This document shows positions 53,030-61,657 of a stretch of 64,000 nucleotides of DNA, in pieces. Origin of the DNA: an uncultured SAR86 cluster bacterium (GTDB lineage Bacteria; Pseudomonadota; Gammaproteobacteria; Magnimaribacterales; D2472). The number at the start of each line of letters is the position of its first letter. Position 1 is the first letter of the stretch. The notes below the pieces were generated by a model, which was not told the DNA's origin, made no database searches, and worked only from the letters and a program-made list of their open reading frames with translations. The stretch lies in assembly GCA_902623685.1 (NCBI GenBank), contig CACNUQ010000003.1:1-64000 (forward strand), given 5' to 3'. A program made the translations under genes and the position numbers.

Positions 53030-53819
53030 TTTTCTTTAAAGATTTCATCAAAAGTAAAAGCCCAATAATTGCCATGGGAATGCTAAGAAGCTGACCCATG
53101 CTTAATTGTAATGCAACAAAACCCATGTGAGAATCAGGTTGCCTAAAGTATTCTACAAAAAATCTTATTACTCCATAACTCAGTAAAAATGTTCCACTGA
53201 TAACCCCATGCTTATTATTTTTAGCATTTACAAGCATAAGCAAAATAAAGAGAAATACACCCTCAAAAAATGCTTCATAGAGTTGCGATGGATGTCTTGT
53301 AAAACCATATGGATCTGTTGGAAAAATAAATCCCCAAGTTCCGTTAGTAGGTCTTCCAAAAAGCTCTCCATTCATAAAGTTGCCAATTCTGACCAGGCCA
53401 AGACCAATTGGCATGGCAACACATATAGAATCTGCAAGCCTAAGAAAAGATATCTTGTATTGATAGGAATAGACATACAAACTCAAAATAACTCCAATCA
53501 AACCACCATGAAAACTTAAGCCACCTTCCCATATAAAAAATAAACTCAATGGATTTGATGCTAATTGATCTAAACCATAGAAAAACATATAGCCAAATCT
53601 TCCGCCAAGCATGGCACCAAATATTAACCCATACAAAAATACAATATCATTGACTTGATCGGAAGTTAGTTTTAGTTCTTTGATTATTTGATGATTTTTT
53701 AAATACTGAAAAATAAAAATTGCAGATAGGATCCATGTAACAGCATAATATTGAATTCTAAACCAGCCAATCTCAATTAAACTTGGGTTATTAAAGAAAT
53801 CTGAAAGTTCAATGATCAA
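53013..53819 (-). CDS. lgt: Prolipoprotein diacylglyceryl transferase
   Basis: 268 aa, seven membrane helices. The essential HGGLIGV segment (about residue 103) and the Lgt signature RIGNFMNGELFGRPTNGTWG (about residues 143-162) are present. GFTRHPSQLYEAFFEG follows. It adds the lipid to lipobox cysteines; lipoproteins in this window such as the M2 peptidase and DctP are expected clients. It overlaps tauE by 4 nt and thyA by 17 nt. Confidence 0.95.
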   Translation of the reverse strand: MIIELSDFFNNPSLIEIGWFRIQYYAVTWILSAIFIFQYLKNHQIIKELKLTSDQVNDIVFLYGLIFGAMLGGRFGYMFFYGLDQLASNPLSLFFIWEGGLSFHGGLIGVILSLYVYSYQYKISFLRLADSICVAMPIGLGLVRIGNFMNGELFGRPTNGTWGFIFPTDPYGFTRHPSQLYEAFFEGVFLFILLMLVNAKNNKHGVISGTFLLSYGVIRFFVEYFRQPDSHMGFVALQLSMGQLLSIPMAIIGLLLLMKSLKKNEAIS

Positions 53820-54625
53820 TTTACTATTACCAAAATACCAATCAAAATTAAAAATATCCCAAATGATATTTTAAGATTTTTCTCAGAAATAGAGTGACTT
53901 AAATTAGCGCCGACTCTAGCAGTTAATATGCTAGCTAAAGAGATTGAAATAACTGCTGGCCAAAAAACATAACCAAAAGCTCCTGGTGGAAGCATTGCTT
54001 CTGTAGATTTTCCAAAATACATATAGCCAAAAGCTCCTGCAGCAGCTATTGGAACTCCACATGCCGCTGCAGTGCCAATTCCACTGCGAATATTGAAGCC
54101 TCCGGCGATCATTAACGGCGTGGTAAATGATCCTCCCCCAATTCCAATTATAGAAGATAAGAATCCTATCCAAGACCCATGAATTGGTGTAAAAGATTTA
54201 GACAAAGTAACAAGCTTTTGATCTTTATTGGCAAGAGATTTTGTGAAGTTAGAAATCATTTCTATACCTATCACAATTAAAAAAATTGCAATAATCCACT
54301 TTAAATTTTCATTTGTAAGGGTCGCTGCATACCCTGAGCCGAGAACAGCACCCAAGACCATTCCGATGGATAAAGGAATTACCAAAGGCCATTCAACACT
54401 TCTTTTTTTATGATGAGAAAGCGCTGATGAAATTGCTGAGAAAAAAATACTTGCAAGCGATGTGCCAATGGCCATAAGAAATATAATTGAGCTCTCAAAT
54501 CCCATACCATAAAAAATAAAAATTAATGATGGAACCAATATGCTGCCACCGCCAATACCAAACATGCCGGCTAGGAGGCCAGTAAATGCTCCTAAAGATA
54601 GATAAATGAGAATTTCAATTATCAT
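53816..54625 (-). CDS. TauE/SafE-family membrane permease
   Basis: 269 aa with about eight helices in two repeats. GAFTGLLAGMFGIGGGSILV (about residue 13) and GFLSSIIGIGGGSFTTPLMI (about residue 154) are the paired Gly-rich motifs of the family. Members export sulfite, sulfoacetate or related small organic anions. It lies between rppH and lgt, overlapping both (11 and 4 nt). Pseudomonads have a TauE-type gene in the same neighbourhood as far as I recall. Confidence 0.88.
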   Translation of the reverse strand: MIIEILIYLSLGAFTGLLAGMFGIGGGSILVPSLIFIFYGMGFESSIIFLMAIGTSLASIFFSAISSALSHHKKRSVEWPLVIPLSIGMVLGAVLGSGYAATLTNENLKWIIAIFLIVIGIEMISNFTKSLANKDQKLVTLSKSFTPIHGSWIGFLSSIIGIGGGSFTTPLMIAGGFNIRSGIGTAAACGVPIAAAGAFGYMYFGKSTEAMLPPGAFGYVFWPAVISISLASILTARVGANLSHSISEKNLKISFGIFLILIGILVIVN

Positions 54626-55097
54626 AAATATTTATATATTTTGGAAGAAATTCAATTAATACATTTCTATAAACTTCTCGTTTAAATGGCACAACATTTG
54701 TTAAAGCAAACCAGTAAGAAGACCATCTATAGTCAATAAATTCTTGAGGGATTTGATTTGAGAGATTTATTTTGAGCTCATCTTTAGCTTTGAGTAAATA
54801 CCATTTTTGCTTTTGACCACTGAAATTCTTTAAACTTTTAGGTCTTGGTTTATATCCTTTAGGTATGTCGTAATGATACCAATGCTTAGTTCTTGCGATC
54901 ACTCTTACTTGTTGCTTTTTAATTCCAACCTCCTCGTACAATTCTCGATAAGCAGCATCTAAGTTTTTCTCGCCAACATCAATACCACCTTGAGGAAATT
55001 GCCAAGCGCTTTTATCCTTTCTTTTGCAAATCAACAACTGATTATTTTCATTTAATACAATCAAGCCAACATTTTTTCTGTAACGTTTATCATTCAT
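54615..55097 (-). CDS. rppH: RNA pyrophosphohydrolase RppH
   Basis: 160 aa. The Nudix box is GGIDVGEKNLDAAYRELYEE plus VGI (about residues 37-59), with all catalytic Glu positions. YRKNVGLIVLNENNQLLICK at the start and WQFPQGG are RppH-typical. It removes pyrophosphate from mRNA 5' ends and so starts decay. It overlaps tauE by 11 nt and is divergent from the HAD gene (16 nt between starts). Confidence 0.93.
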   Translation of the reverse strand: MNDKRYRKNVGLIVLNENNQLLICKRKDKSAWQFPQGGIDVGEKNLDAAYRELYEEVGIKKQQVRVIARTKHWYHYDIPKGYKPRPKSLKNFSGQKQKWYLLKAKDELKINLSNQIPQEFIDYRWSSYWFALTNVVPFKREVYRNVLIEFLPKYINIYDN

Positions 55098-55113
55098 GTT
55101 AGATTAACCCCTT

Positions 55114-55782
55114 ATGAGCAAGCCTGATTTAGCTATCTTTGATTTAGATAATACCATTCTAAATGGAGATTCAGATTATTCGATGATTAATTACTTGATA
55201 GATATTAATCTCCTTGGTAAAAATGCTAAGTTAAAAAATGAGCAATTTATTCAAGATTATCAGCGGGGACAATTAGATTTTAATCAATATACTAATTTTG
55301 CTCTAAAGCCATATATAGGCATGACACAAAAAGAGATCAACGAAATTATCATGCCATTTGTAGAAAATATAATTGAACCAATGATAAATATTTTTGCTTT
55401 AAAACTATTGCATGAACATTATGAAAAGGAGCATAAATTATTGCTGGCAAGTGCAACAAACGAACTCATTGTAAAGCCAATAGCTAAAAGGTTAGAAATT
55501 AAAAATGTTATAGCTACAAAAGTAGAGTTCAAAAATAATAAATGTACAGGCGAGTTTATCCCTCCGTCTGCTTTGGGAGAAGGCAAGTTGCAATTAGTTA
55601 AATCTTGGATGAAGTATAAGCAACGCAATAGTTTTTCTAGAGTAACTTTTTACTCGGATTCAATTAATGATTTGCCTCTGTTAGAAGCAGTTGAATTTCC
55701 TATAGCAGTTAATCCAGACCAAACACTTGAAGAGATAGCGAGAGATAGAGGATGGAAAATTATTACCTTGCCAAGAATCTAA
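55114..55782 (+). CDS. HAD-IB phosphatase, SerB-like
   Basis: 222 aa. Motif I is IFDLDNTILNGDSDYSMINY, motif II is LLASATNELIV, and motif IV is FYSDSINDLPLLEAV. A helical cap sits between motifs I and II. The family includes phosphoserine phosphatase and lipid-phosphate phosphatases. It is next to and divergent from rppH, an arrangement also seen in pseudomonads. The substrate is unresolved. Confidence 0.85.
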   Translation: MSKPDLAIFDLDNTILNGDSDYSMINYLIDINLLGKNAKLKNEQFIQDYQRGQLDFNQYTNFALKPYIGMTQKEINEIIMPFVENIIEPMINIFALKLLHEHYEKEHKLLLASATNELIVKPIAKRLEIKNVIATKVEFKNNKCTGEFIPPSALGEGKLQLVKSWMKYKQRNSFSRVTFYSDSINDLPLLEAVEFPIAVNPDQTLEEIARDRGWKIITLPRI

Positions 55783-55799
55783 AATTCAATTACTCTACA

Positions 55800-55814
55800 T
55801 GAGAATCATTCTCA
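55800..55814. promoter_or_regulatory. Fur box upstream of FTR1 permease
   Basis: TGAGAATCATTCTCA is a perfect 7-1-7 inverted repeat and closely matches the Fur consensus TGATAATNATTATCA, with one change in each arm. It ends 13 nt before the ATG at 55828, where Fur bound to iron would block transcription or initiation. It overlaps nothing else. Confidence 0.85.
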
Positions 55815-55827
55815 TTAAGGAAAAAAA

Positions 55828-56670
55828 ATGGCTGAATTTATAATTGTATTCAGAGAAGTCTTAGAGGCATCACTTGTTGTTGGAATTATTTATTTGATTA
55901 TTGAAAAAACTAATCAAACTTCTCATTTTGTCAAGCTTTGGTACGCTGTTTTTGTCTCAATATTGGCGAGTATTCTTGTAGGGTTTATTGTAATTCAAGC
56001 TAAAAATTCACTAGGAAATGACTCTACTCAAGCTTTATTTGAGGCTATTTTTTTATATCTAACTGCTTTTTTAATCTGGTATGTTATTTTTTGGTTGTCT
56101 AAGAATGTCAGTGATAAAAAAGTTATAGAGGGACAAGCCCTAAATGCAATGGAGTTATCTTCATGGGGGATATTTTTTGTTGTATTTTTTGCAATTTTAC
56201 GAGAAGGTTTTGAGACTGCCGTATTTCTAATTTCTAGCTTTTCTATCACAGGCACTTTTTCTTATTTAGGATTTTTTACCGGTGCCTTATTAGCAATATT
56301 GATCGGATATTTAATTGTTGCTCAGGGCAGAAAAATCAATTTACGAAGTGTATTTAAATATACAACACTATTATTAGTTTTTCTGTCTGCAGGAATGATT
56401 GCATATGGCACTCATGAAGCTGAAGAATATCTCGTTAAGTCTGATCAAATTGAAAAATCTTCTATAACTCGTGTTTGGAATATCCTTGAACCTACACAAT
56501 CAATAGATACTGGACAAACAATTTATCATCCTTTGCATGACAAGGGCTCAATTGGAATATTCTTAAAAGGTTTTTTTGGATACAACAGTAATCCTAATAT
56601 TCCTGAGGTAATTCTATGGATTGTAGCTTTATTTTTTGGCCTGAATATGTGGAGGCGCTTTTACTTCTAA
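55828..56670 (+). CDS. FTR1-family iron permease
   Basis: 280 aa with about seven helices. The paired iron-binding motifs are REVLEAS (Arg9, Glu10, Glu13) and REGFETAVF (about residue 125). Members take up iron, either with a multicopper oxidase or as EfeU-type ferrous transporters. No EfeO/EfeB or oxidase gene is adjacent, so it is a stand-alone permease here. A perfect Fur-type box just upstream and AAGGAAAA before the ATG support iron-repressed expression. Confidence 0.9.
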   Translation: MAEFIIVFREVLEASLVVGIIYLIIEKTNQTSHFVKLWYAVFVSILASILVGFIVIQAKNSLGNDSTQALFEAIFLYLTAFLIWYVIFWLSKNVSDKKVIEGQALNAMELSSWGIFFVVFFAILREGFETAVFLISSFSITGTFSYLGFFTGALLAILIGYLIVAQGRKINLRSVFKYTTLLLVFLSAGMIAYGTHEAEEYLVKSDQIEKSSITRVWNILEPTQSIDTGQTIYHPLHDKGSIGIFLKGFFGYNSNPNIPEVILWIVALFFGLNMWRRFYF

Positions 56671-56671
56671 A

Positions 56672-57562
56672 TTAAGAGTCAACACGATCCATATTTTTAA
56701 TCGCCTTATTCATTTGTCTCTCGCGCGAAGAATGTTCGTTAATAACTTTTAGCATCGCATCAGCCTTCTTTTGAAGCTCAGCAGTGGAACCGCTAAAATT
56801 TTCAAATTCTTTTTTCAGTTTACCAAATTCTGTCATGATCTCACTTGCCTTTTCATTTATTGCAAGAGTTCTAAAACCCATATGAACACTAATTAGATAT
56901 GCCGCAAGAGAATTCGGACCCATTATTAATACTCTATTATCTCTAAATATTTGCTCTCTGATATCACTTATTGAGTCTATTAATTGCATCAAGGATTCGC
57001 TAGGAATAAACATGATTCCCAATTCAATGGTTATTCCTGATTGAATATATTTACTATTGATATCATTCGCATCATTAATTATATGTCTTCGAATTGCATC
57101 TATTGCTGTTTTTATTGATTGAGAATCGCTGCTGTCCACAGCAGATAAATAATTATCATAAAGACCAGAAGGGAATTTTGCATCGATTGGTAAAAGAAGA
57201 CCCTCAGGTAGTTTAATTGCAAATTCAACTCTTTTACCGGATCCACTTATAACTTCAGCATTTTCAATAAATTGATTTGGATGAAAAATATCTTTAATTA
57301 TTGCATCTAAGGCCCATTCCCCAAATGTCCCAGCTAGCGCTCCTCCGGATAAATACCTATTCAGTTTGCTTAGTGGATCTTGAAAAGATTTAATTTCATC
57401 AGATAGATTAGATAGTTTCGTTTCTTGCCTCTCAACTGCTTTATCTAAATCTCTCAAGGACTCATTTGAATCTGAACTTTGCGAACTATCTTTAATATTG
57501 AGATATATTAATAGTCCTAAAAGCAGGATTATTATGATTAAAAGAATCCATATATATGCCAC
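56672..57562 (-). CDS. rmuC: RmuC-family protein, short form
   Basis: 296 aa. One N-terminal membrane helix (residues 2-22), a short coiled coil (about residues 38-70), then the RmuC nuclease-like domain: GTFGEWALDAIIKDIFHPNQ, GKRVEFAIKLPEGLLLPIDAKFP and VLIMGPNSLAAYLISV. E. coli RmuC is about 475 aa with a much longer coiled coil, so this is a trimmed version. RmuC limits recombination at inverted repeats. It converges with the FTR1 gene (1 nt apart). Confidence 0.87.
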   Translation of the reverse strand: MAYIWILLIIIILLLGLLIYLNIKDSSQSSDSNESLRDLDKAVERQETKLSNLSDEIKSFQDPLSKLNRYLSGGALAGTFGEWALDAIIKDIFHPNQFIENAEVISGSGKRVEFAIKLPEGLLLPIDAKFPSGLYDNYLSAVDSSDSQSIKTAIDAIRRHIINDANDINSKYIQSGITIELGIMFIPSESLMQLIDSISDIREQIFRDNRVLIMGPNSLAAYLISVHMGFRTLAINEKASEIMTEFGKLKKEFENFSGSTAELQKKADAMLKVINEHSSRERQMNKAIKNMDRVDS

Positions 57563-57611
57563 TTATAAGTTTATCCTATAAAATATATTTTTTAATACAC
57601 TCAATGATACT

Positions 57612-58814
57612 ATGGATGAATCTCTAGAATCGAAATTTACCTCCTTAAAAGCTAAAAATCTCAAAATTGATTTAACACGTGGAAAGCCAGGAACTGATCA
57701 GTTAGACCTCTCAAATCAACTTTTAACTAGCAATGTTTCATCTGAAAGCCATAGTGGAGTTGATGTCCGTAACTATGGCCATCCCCTAGGTATACCTGAG
57801 GCCAGAGAGCTTGGTGCAGAATTAATGTCAGCCACCATAGAAAACACCTTAGTTGGAGAGCAATCAAGTTTATTGCTTATTTACCAACTTATTCTTGCTA
57901 ATTATCTTTTTGGCATTGAAAGGCCATGGAAGGATCAAGAAGATGTAGCATTTGTCTGTCCCGTTCCCGGTTTTGATAGGCATTTCAGATTGTTAGATGA
58001 TTTTGATATCAAAATGTTGCCCGTTCCTTTAACAGGATCAGGAGTTGATATTGAAAAATTCAAAGAGCTGCTTGAAGAAAATACAAATATTAAAGGAATA
58101 ATGTGTGTGCCAAGGCATTCAAACCCATCAGGTGATATCTATTCAGATGAAAATATTTCTGAGCTTTTACAACTTGGAAAGGAATACTCTAGTGAATTTT
58201 TATTTATTTTTGATAATGCTTATCTGCTTCATGATTTTTTGCCTTCAGCAAATCAAACACCAGTGTGGGATCTTGCTAAACAAAATAATGTTTTAGATCA
58301 GACAGCAATATTTTGCTCATTCTCTAAGGTAACATTTGGCAGTGGAGGCTTATCATTTGCAGCTGCTGGAACTAAGCTTTTTAGTCTCTTGGTAAAGCAG
58401 AGATCTTCTATGATTGTCTCATCTGATAAGGTAAATCAACTTCGTCATACAGAATTTTTAAAAAATAAAGATGATGTTGTAAGCCATATGCAAAAGCATG
58501 CAGAATTAGTTAAACCAAAATTTGAAGTCGCTTTTAATGCTTTGGATTCTTTAAATCCAGAAATAGGCAATTACAAAAAACCTACTGGCGGATATTTCAT
58601 TTCCTACAACACAAATAAACCTATTGCCAAAAGAGTTATAGCTTTGTGCGAAGAGGCTGGAGTTCTCATCACTCCTGCAGGCTCTACATATCCTCACTTC
58701 AATGATCCAGCAGATTCAAATATTAGACTGGCACCGACCTTCTTGAGTCTTGAGGATTTAAAGCAAGCAATGGAGGTTTTCACCACTGCCTTGCAGATAG
58801 CTTTTCAGGAATAA
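57612..58814 (+). CDS. Class I aminotransferase, PF12897-type (aspartate aminotransferase Ic-like)
   Basis: 400 aa PLP enzyme. LTRGKPGTDQLDLSNQLL (about residue 18) is characteristic of the MocR-type aminotransferase subgroup now linked to aspartate aminotransferase Ic. NYGHPLGIPEARELGAEL binds the cofactor side. The Schiff-base Lys239 lies in FCSFSKVTFGSGGLSF, and FDNAYLLHDF carries the Asp and Tyr contacts. It probably interconverts aspartate or another amino acid and 2-oxoglutarate. Its end abuts convergent hspQ. Confidence 0.85.
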   Translation: MDESLESKFTSLKAKNLKIDLTRGKPGTDQLDLSNQLLTSNVSSESHSGVDVRNYGHPLGIPEARELGAELMSATIENTLVGEQSSLLLIYQLILANYLFGIERPWKDQEDVAFVCPVPGFDRHFRLLDDFDIKMLPVPLTGSGVDIEKFKELLEENTNIKGIMCVPRHSNPSGDIYSDENISELLQLGKEYSSEFLFIFDNAYLLHDFLPSANQTPVWDLAKQNNVLDQTAIFCSFSKVTFGSGGLSFAAAGTKLFSLLVKQRSSMIVSSDKVNQLRHTEFLKNKDDVVSHMQKHAELVKPKFEVAFNALDSLNPEIGNYKKPTGGYFISYNTNKPIAKRVIALCEEAGVLITPAGSTYPHFNDPADSNIRLAPTFLSLEDLKQAMEVFTTALQIAFQE

Positions 58815-58815
58815 C

Positions 58816-59160
58816 TTAGTTAACTGCTCTAGTCAACGGCACAAATTTACCATCTTCAAAGTGAGAAAATAAATTTTTAATTTCAGGATGTTTTGGTAAT
58901 TCTTCTGTTGCATCATCGAGTAAGTTTTGCTCAGAAACGTAAGCAATATAAAAGATTTGGCCGTTCTCAGCGAAGAGATGATAAAAAGGCTGATTTTTTT
59001 TAGGGCGGATTGCGGCAGGAATAGATTGATACCATTCCTCAGTATTATTAAATTCAGGATCTACATCGAATATAACGCCGCGAAAATCCAAAAAACGATG
59101 CTTAACAACTGCACCGATGGCAAATTTTGTTTCAACCAACTCTTGCTTTATATTATCCAT
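58816..59160 (-). CDS. hspQ: Heat shock protein HspQ
   Basis: 114 aa. AKFAIGAVVKHRFLDFRGVI and FDVDPEFNNTEEWYQSIP followed by QPFYHLFAENG match HspQ (YccV), a hemimethylated-DNA-binding-like small protein. In enteric bacteria it is a heat-shock product that tunes Lon protease. It is a likely RpoH target. It is divergent from the UPF0145 gene with 37 nt between starts. No clear sigma-32 promoter can be defined by eye. Confidence 0.92.
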   Translation of the reverse strand: MDNIKQELVETKFAIGAVVKHRFLDFRGVIFDVDPEFNNTEEWYQSIPAAIRPKKNQPFYHLFAENGQIFYIAYVSEQNLLDDATEELPKHPEIKNLFSHFEDGKFVPLTRAVN

Positions 59161-59197
59161 ATGCTTTTGTTAATCATATCAAACTTTGGAGCGAATC

Positions 59198-59515
59198 ATG
59201 TTAGTAACCAGTACACCATCAATTGAGGGCAAACAAATTCAAACTTACCTTGGGATTGTTATGGGCAGTACTGTAAGAGCTAGACATTTAGGTACAGACA
59301 TATTGGCATCCCTAAAAAATATTGTTGGCGGAGAGCTCAAAAGCTATTCAATTCTATTATCACAGGCTAGAAAAGAGGCGATGGACAGGATGATTAAAAG
59401 TGCAGAGGATATGGGTGCTGATGCAGTCGTTAATTTTAGGTATGAAACATCAACGATTGCATCCGCCGCATCAGAAGTCATAGCCTATGGCACAGCGATT
59501 AAATTTGACGATTAA
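59198..59515 (+). CDS. YbjQ/UPF0145 family protein
   Basis: 105 aa from the ATG at 59198, preceded by TGGAGCG. VTSTPSIEGKQIQTYLGIVM, GSTVRARHLGTDI, and ARKEAMDRMIKSAEDMGADA are the family blocks. The family forms pentamers and is often labelled heavy-metal-binding, but its role is not settled. The 3' end overlaps the next frame by 29 nt. Confidence 0.9.
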   Translation: MLVTSTPSIEGKQIQTYLGIVMGSTVRARHLGTDILASLKNIVGGELKSYSILLSQARKEAMDRMIKSAEDMGADAVVNFRYETSTIASAASEVIAYGTAIKFDD

Positions 59516-60134
59516 TTCAATCAAAGTTTTTGGAGAGCGCCATTGTGGGACTAATGCCATAGGCTATTTCGCAGGTAAAAATTTTAATCTTAAACTTCAT
59601 CACCATGATTTCTTAGGTTGGAAGCACAGACTTGCCCCACAAAAAGACGAGTGGTCAAAGTTTAATGTTCAAAATTGCTTATTTATTTTTTGTATGCGTA
59701 ATCCCTATTCATGGATTAAAGCCATGCATAGAGAACCATATTATGACCATTATCCAAAAATAAAAGATTTGTCCTTAGAGAATTTTATTCAATTTTCTAT
59801 TGAAGACTATGAAAACTGTATCGCGATGTGGAATCAAAAGAATGATTCATACTTTAGAATGTCAGATGAGATACCTAACTCAATTATTATCAATGTTGAG
59901 GACTTTAATGCTGATCAGAGAAAATTTCATACTAACCTCACAGACATACTTAATAGAAGCGATATGCCTTTAATTAAAATGAATGATTATGTAAATGGAA
60001 GAGGGCGGCATGAACAGGAGGACATTACATCCTCACTGATGATACCGAAGCTAGATAAGAATTTAGTTAGAATTATTAACTCTTCTTTATCAGAAGAAAC
60101 CATGAAAAAATGTAATTACGAACTACTTATTTAA
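59487..60134 (+). CDS. Sulfotransferase-like protein
   Basis: 215 aa. A P-loop-like FGERHCGTNAIGYFA lies near the N-terminus, where sulfotransferases bind the 5'-phosphate of PAPS. MRNPYSWIKAMHREPYYDHY (about residue 69) matches the 3'-phosphate-binding RxPxxW region. The family uses PAPS to sulfate carbohydrates or proteins. The first glycine-rich motif is unusual (GERHCGTN). The ATG at 59487 overlaps the previous gene by 29 nt; a TTG at 59505 is an alternative start. Assignment rests on motifs only. Confidence 0.6.
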   Translation: MAQRLNLTINSIKVFGERHCGTNAIGYFAGKNFNLKLHHHDFLGWKHRLAPQKDEWSKFNVQNCLFIFCMRNPYSWIKAMHREPYYDHYPKIKDLSLENFIQFSIEDYENCIAMWNQKNDSYFRMSDEIPNSIIINVEDFNADQRKFHTNLTDILNRSDMPLIKMNDYVNGRGRHEQEDITSSLMIPKLDKNLVRIINSSLSEETMKKCNYELLI

Positions 60135-60146
60135 ACTGAGATAAAA

Positions 60147-60371
60147 ATGAATAAAACTGAAAAAACGGCGTTTAGAGAAAGCATTATTGTTGTAATGATG
60201 GGACTAGTCATTAATTTTCCACTGCAAACTTTCTTACTTTGGTTAACCATAGACAATTGGAGCTGGACAAACACGATATTAATTTCAATTTTTACTCAGG
60301 CAATATTAACCATGGTTGCTCTGGTTAGGGTTTATTCCATTCGAATGAGGTTTAAAAGAGGAAAATTTTAA
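60147..60371 (+). CDS. Small two-helix membrane protein (DUF7220-like)
   Basis: 74 aa. Helices lie at about residues 14-34 and 41-62, followed by VRVYSIRMRFKRGKF. The FRESIIVVMMGLVINFPLQT start and the terminal R-x-Y-S-I-R-M-R-F pattern recall the phage and marine-bacterial DUF7220 proteins. The function is unknown. It begins 12 nt after the sulfotransferase-like gene and is likely cotranscribed with it. Confidence 0.65.
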   Translation: MNKTEKTAFRESIIVVMMGLVINFPLQTFLLWLTIDNWSWTNTILISIFTQAILTMVALVRVYSIRMRFKRGKF

Positions 60372-60417
60372 AAATTTCCTTCATAGTCATGCGATCTTTC
60401 ATGAGTGAACTATTTTG

Positions 60418-61206
60418 ATGAAATTAAAAATGTATCAGGTCGATGCTTTTACAGATAAATTATTTACTGGCAACCCAGCTGCAGTTGTAATTTTAGAATC
60501 TTCTTTAAAAGATAATGAGATGCAATCAATAGCATTTGAAAACAATCTTTCTGAAACAGCTTTTGTAAGTATCCATGAAAGTCCAATTTATATTAGATGG
60601 TTTACCCCTTCAATTGAGGTTGATCTTTGTGGCCATGCTACATTAGCTAGCGCGAGGATACTGTTTGAACATTATCCTGAGCTTGCTGGTAAAGAAATTA
60701 ATTTTAATTCGAAAAGTGGTATTTTAAAGATTACAAAAAATGAGGATGATTTATGCCTAAATTTTCCAGAAGACAAACCAGTTTCATTAGAATTAGATCC
60801 ATTATTTAAAGAAATATTAGGTATTGAGCCTTTGCAATTGTTAAGAGGCAAAGACGATTATCTAGCGATCTTTGAGAATCAAAAACAGATTGAGCAAATA
60901 AAACCAAATTTTTTGCTACTTTCAAGGTTAGATTCTAGAGGTCTAGTTGTATCTGCTCCTGGAGATGAAGTAGATTTTGTTTCCAGATGTTTTTATCCAG
61001 AAGCAGGGATTGAAGAAGATCCTGTGACAGGATCAGCTCATACTATGTTAACTCCATATTGGGCAAAGAAATTTAACAAGGATAAGCTTGAGGCAAATCA
61101 GCTCTCTAAGAGGGGAGGGAAACTTAATTGCACTTTGGCTAACAAAAGAGTTTTTATATCAGGTAAAAGCGTCATTTATTTTGATGGAATCATTTCTATT
61201 GTTTAA
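60418..61206 (+). CDS. PhzF-family isomerase
   Basis: 262 aa from the ATG at 60418. MYQVDAFTDKLFTGNPAAVV, then NLSETAFV with the catalytic-type Glu, and VDLCGHATLASA are PhzF signatures. GIEEDPVTGSAHTMLTPYWA is the C-terminal mirror motif. The fold is that of diaminopimelate epimerase. Most PhzF relatives are isomerases of unknown substrate; no phenazine genes are nearby. Confidence 0.92.
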   Translation: MKLKMYQVDAFTDKLFTGNPAAVVILESSLKDNEMQSIAFENNLSETAFVSIHESPIYIRWFTPSIEVDLCGHATLASARILFEHYPELAGKEINFNSKSGILKITKNEDDLCLNFPEDKPVSLELDPLFKEILGIEPLQLLRGKDDYLAIFENQKQIEQIKPNFLLLSRLDSRGLVVSAPGDEVDFVSRCFYPEAGIEEDPVTGSAHTMLTPYWAKKFNKDKLEANQLSKRGGKLNCTLANKRVFISGKSVIYFDGIISIV

Positions 61207-61237
61207 AATCTAGTTTTATTAATTTTGGAGAAAATTT

Positions 61238-61606
61238 ATGGCTACATATATTGTCTACGCATTATTGCTTGCAATTATCCAAATCTGGGTAGTTCCAGCT
61301 GCGTTTAATTTGAAAAATTTTTCATGGTATACAACCAATAGAGATGAACCAATGCCTGAGACATCTGTCATGGCAGGCAGAGCTATTAGGGCTGCTACGA
61401 ATCTACAAGAAAGTCTTCCTGCTTTTTTAGCGCTAGCTTTACTATCTATGCATTTATCAGTTGATTTGACCGGCTTGGCTTTTTGGTGGTTATTATTGAG
61501 GATTGCTCATCTAATTACATATATTGCCGGCATAGCTTTACTAAGAACACTTTCATGGCTTGGGTCTTTGGTTACTTTGATTATGATGGCACTAGCATTG
61601 ATTTAG
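61238..61606 (+). CDS. MAPEG-family membrane protein
   Basis: 122 aa with four membrane helices. NRDEPMPETSVMAGRAIRAA (about residue 34) and TNLQESLPAFLALALL carry the glutathione-side Arg, Asn and Glu of the family. HLITYIAGIALLRTLSWLGS follows. MAPEG proteins include microsomal glutathione transferases. A strong intrinsic terminator follows 27 nt after its stop. Confidence 0.85.
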   Translation: MATYIVYALLLAIIQIWVVPAAFNLKNFSWYTTNRDEPMPETSVMAGRAIRAATNLQESLPAFLALALLSMHLSVDLTGLAFWWLLLRIAHLITYIAGIALLRTLSWLGSLVTLIMMALALI

Positions 61607-61633
61607 TAAAAGTCGACTAGATTTTGAAGAAAG

Positions 61634-61657
61634 AAGGGAGTAAAGCTCCCTTTTTTT
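61634..61657. terminator. Intrinsic terminator between MAPEG and MDR genes
   Basis: AAGGGAG (61634-61640) pairs with CTCCCTT (61646-61652) around TAAAG, followed by five more T residues. An A-rich stretch lies on the other side, so it can also act for the convergent minus-strand gene, whose stop is at 61656. Confidence 0.88.

Noticed and set aside
56672-57562. rmuC as a truncated pseudogene
   Set aside because: The nuclease-like domain is intact, and only the coiled coil is shorter than in E. coli; the frame is clean, so a compact functional form is more likely.
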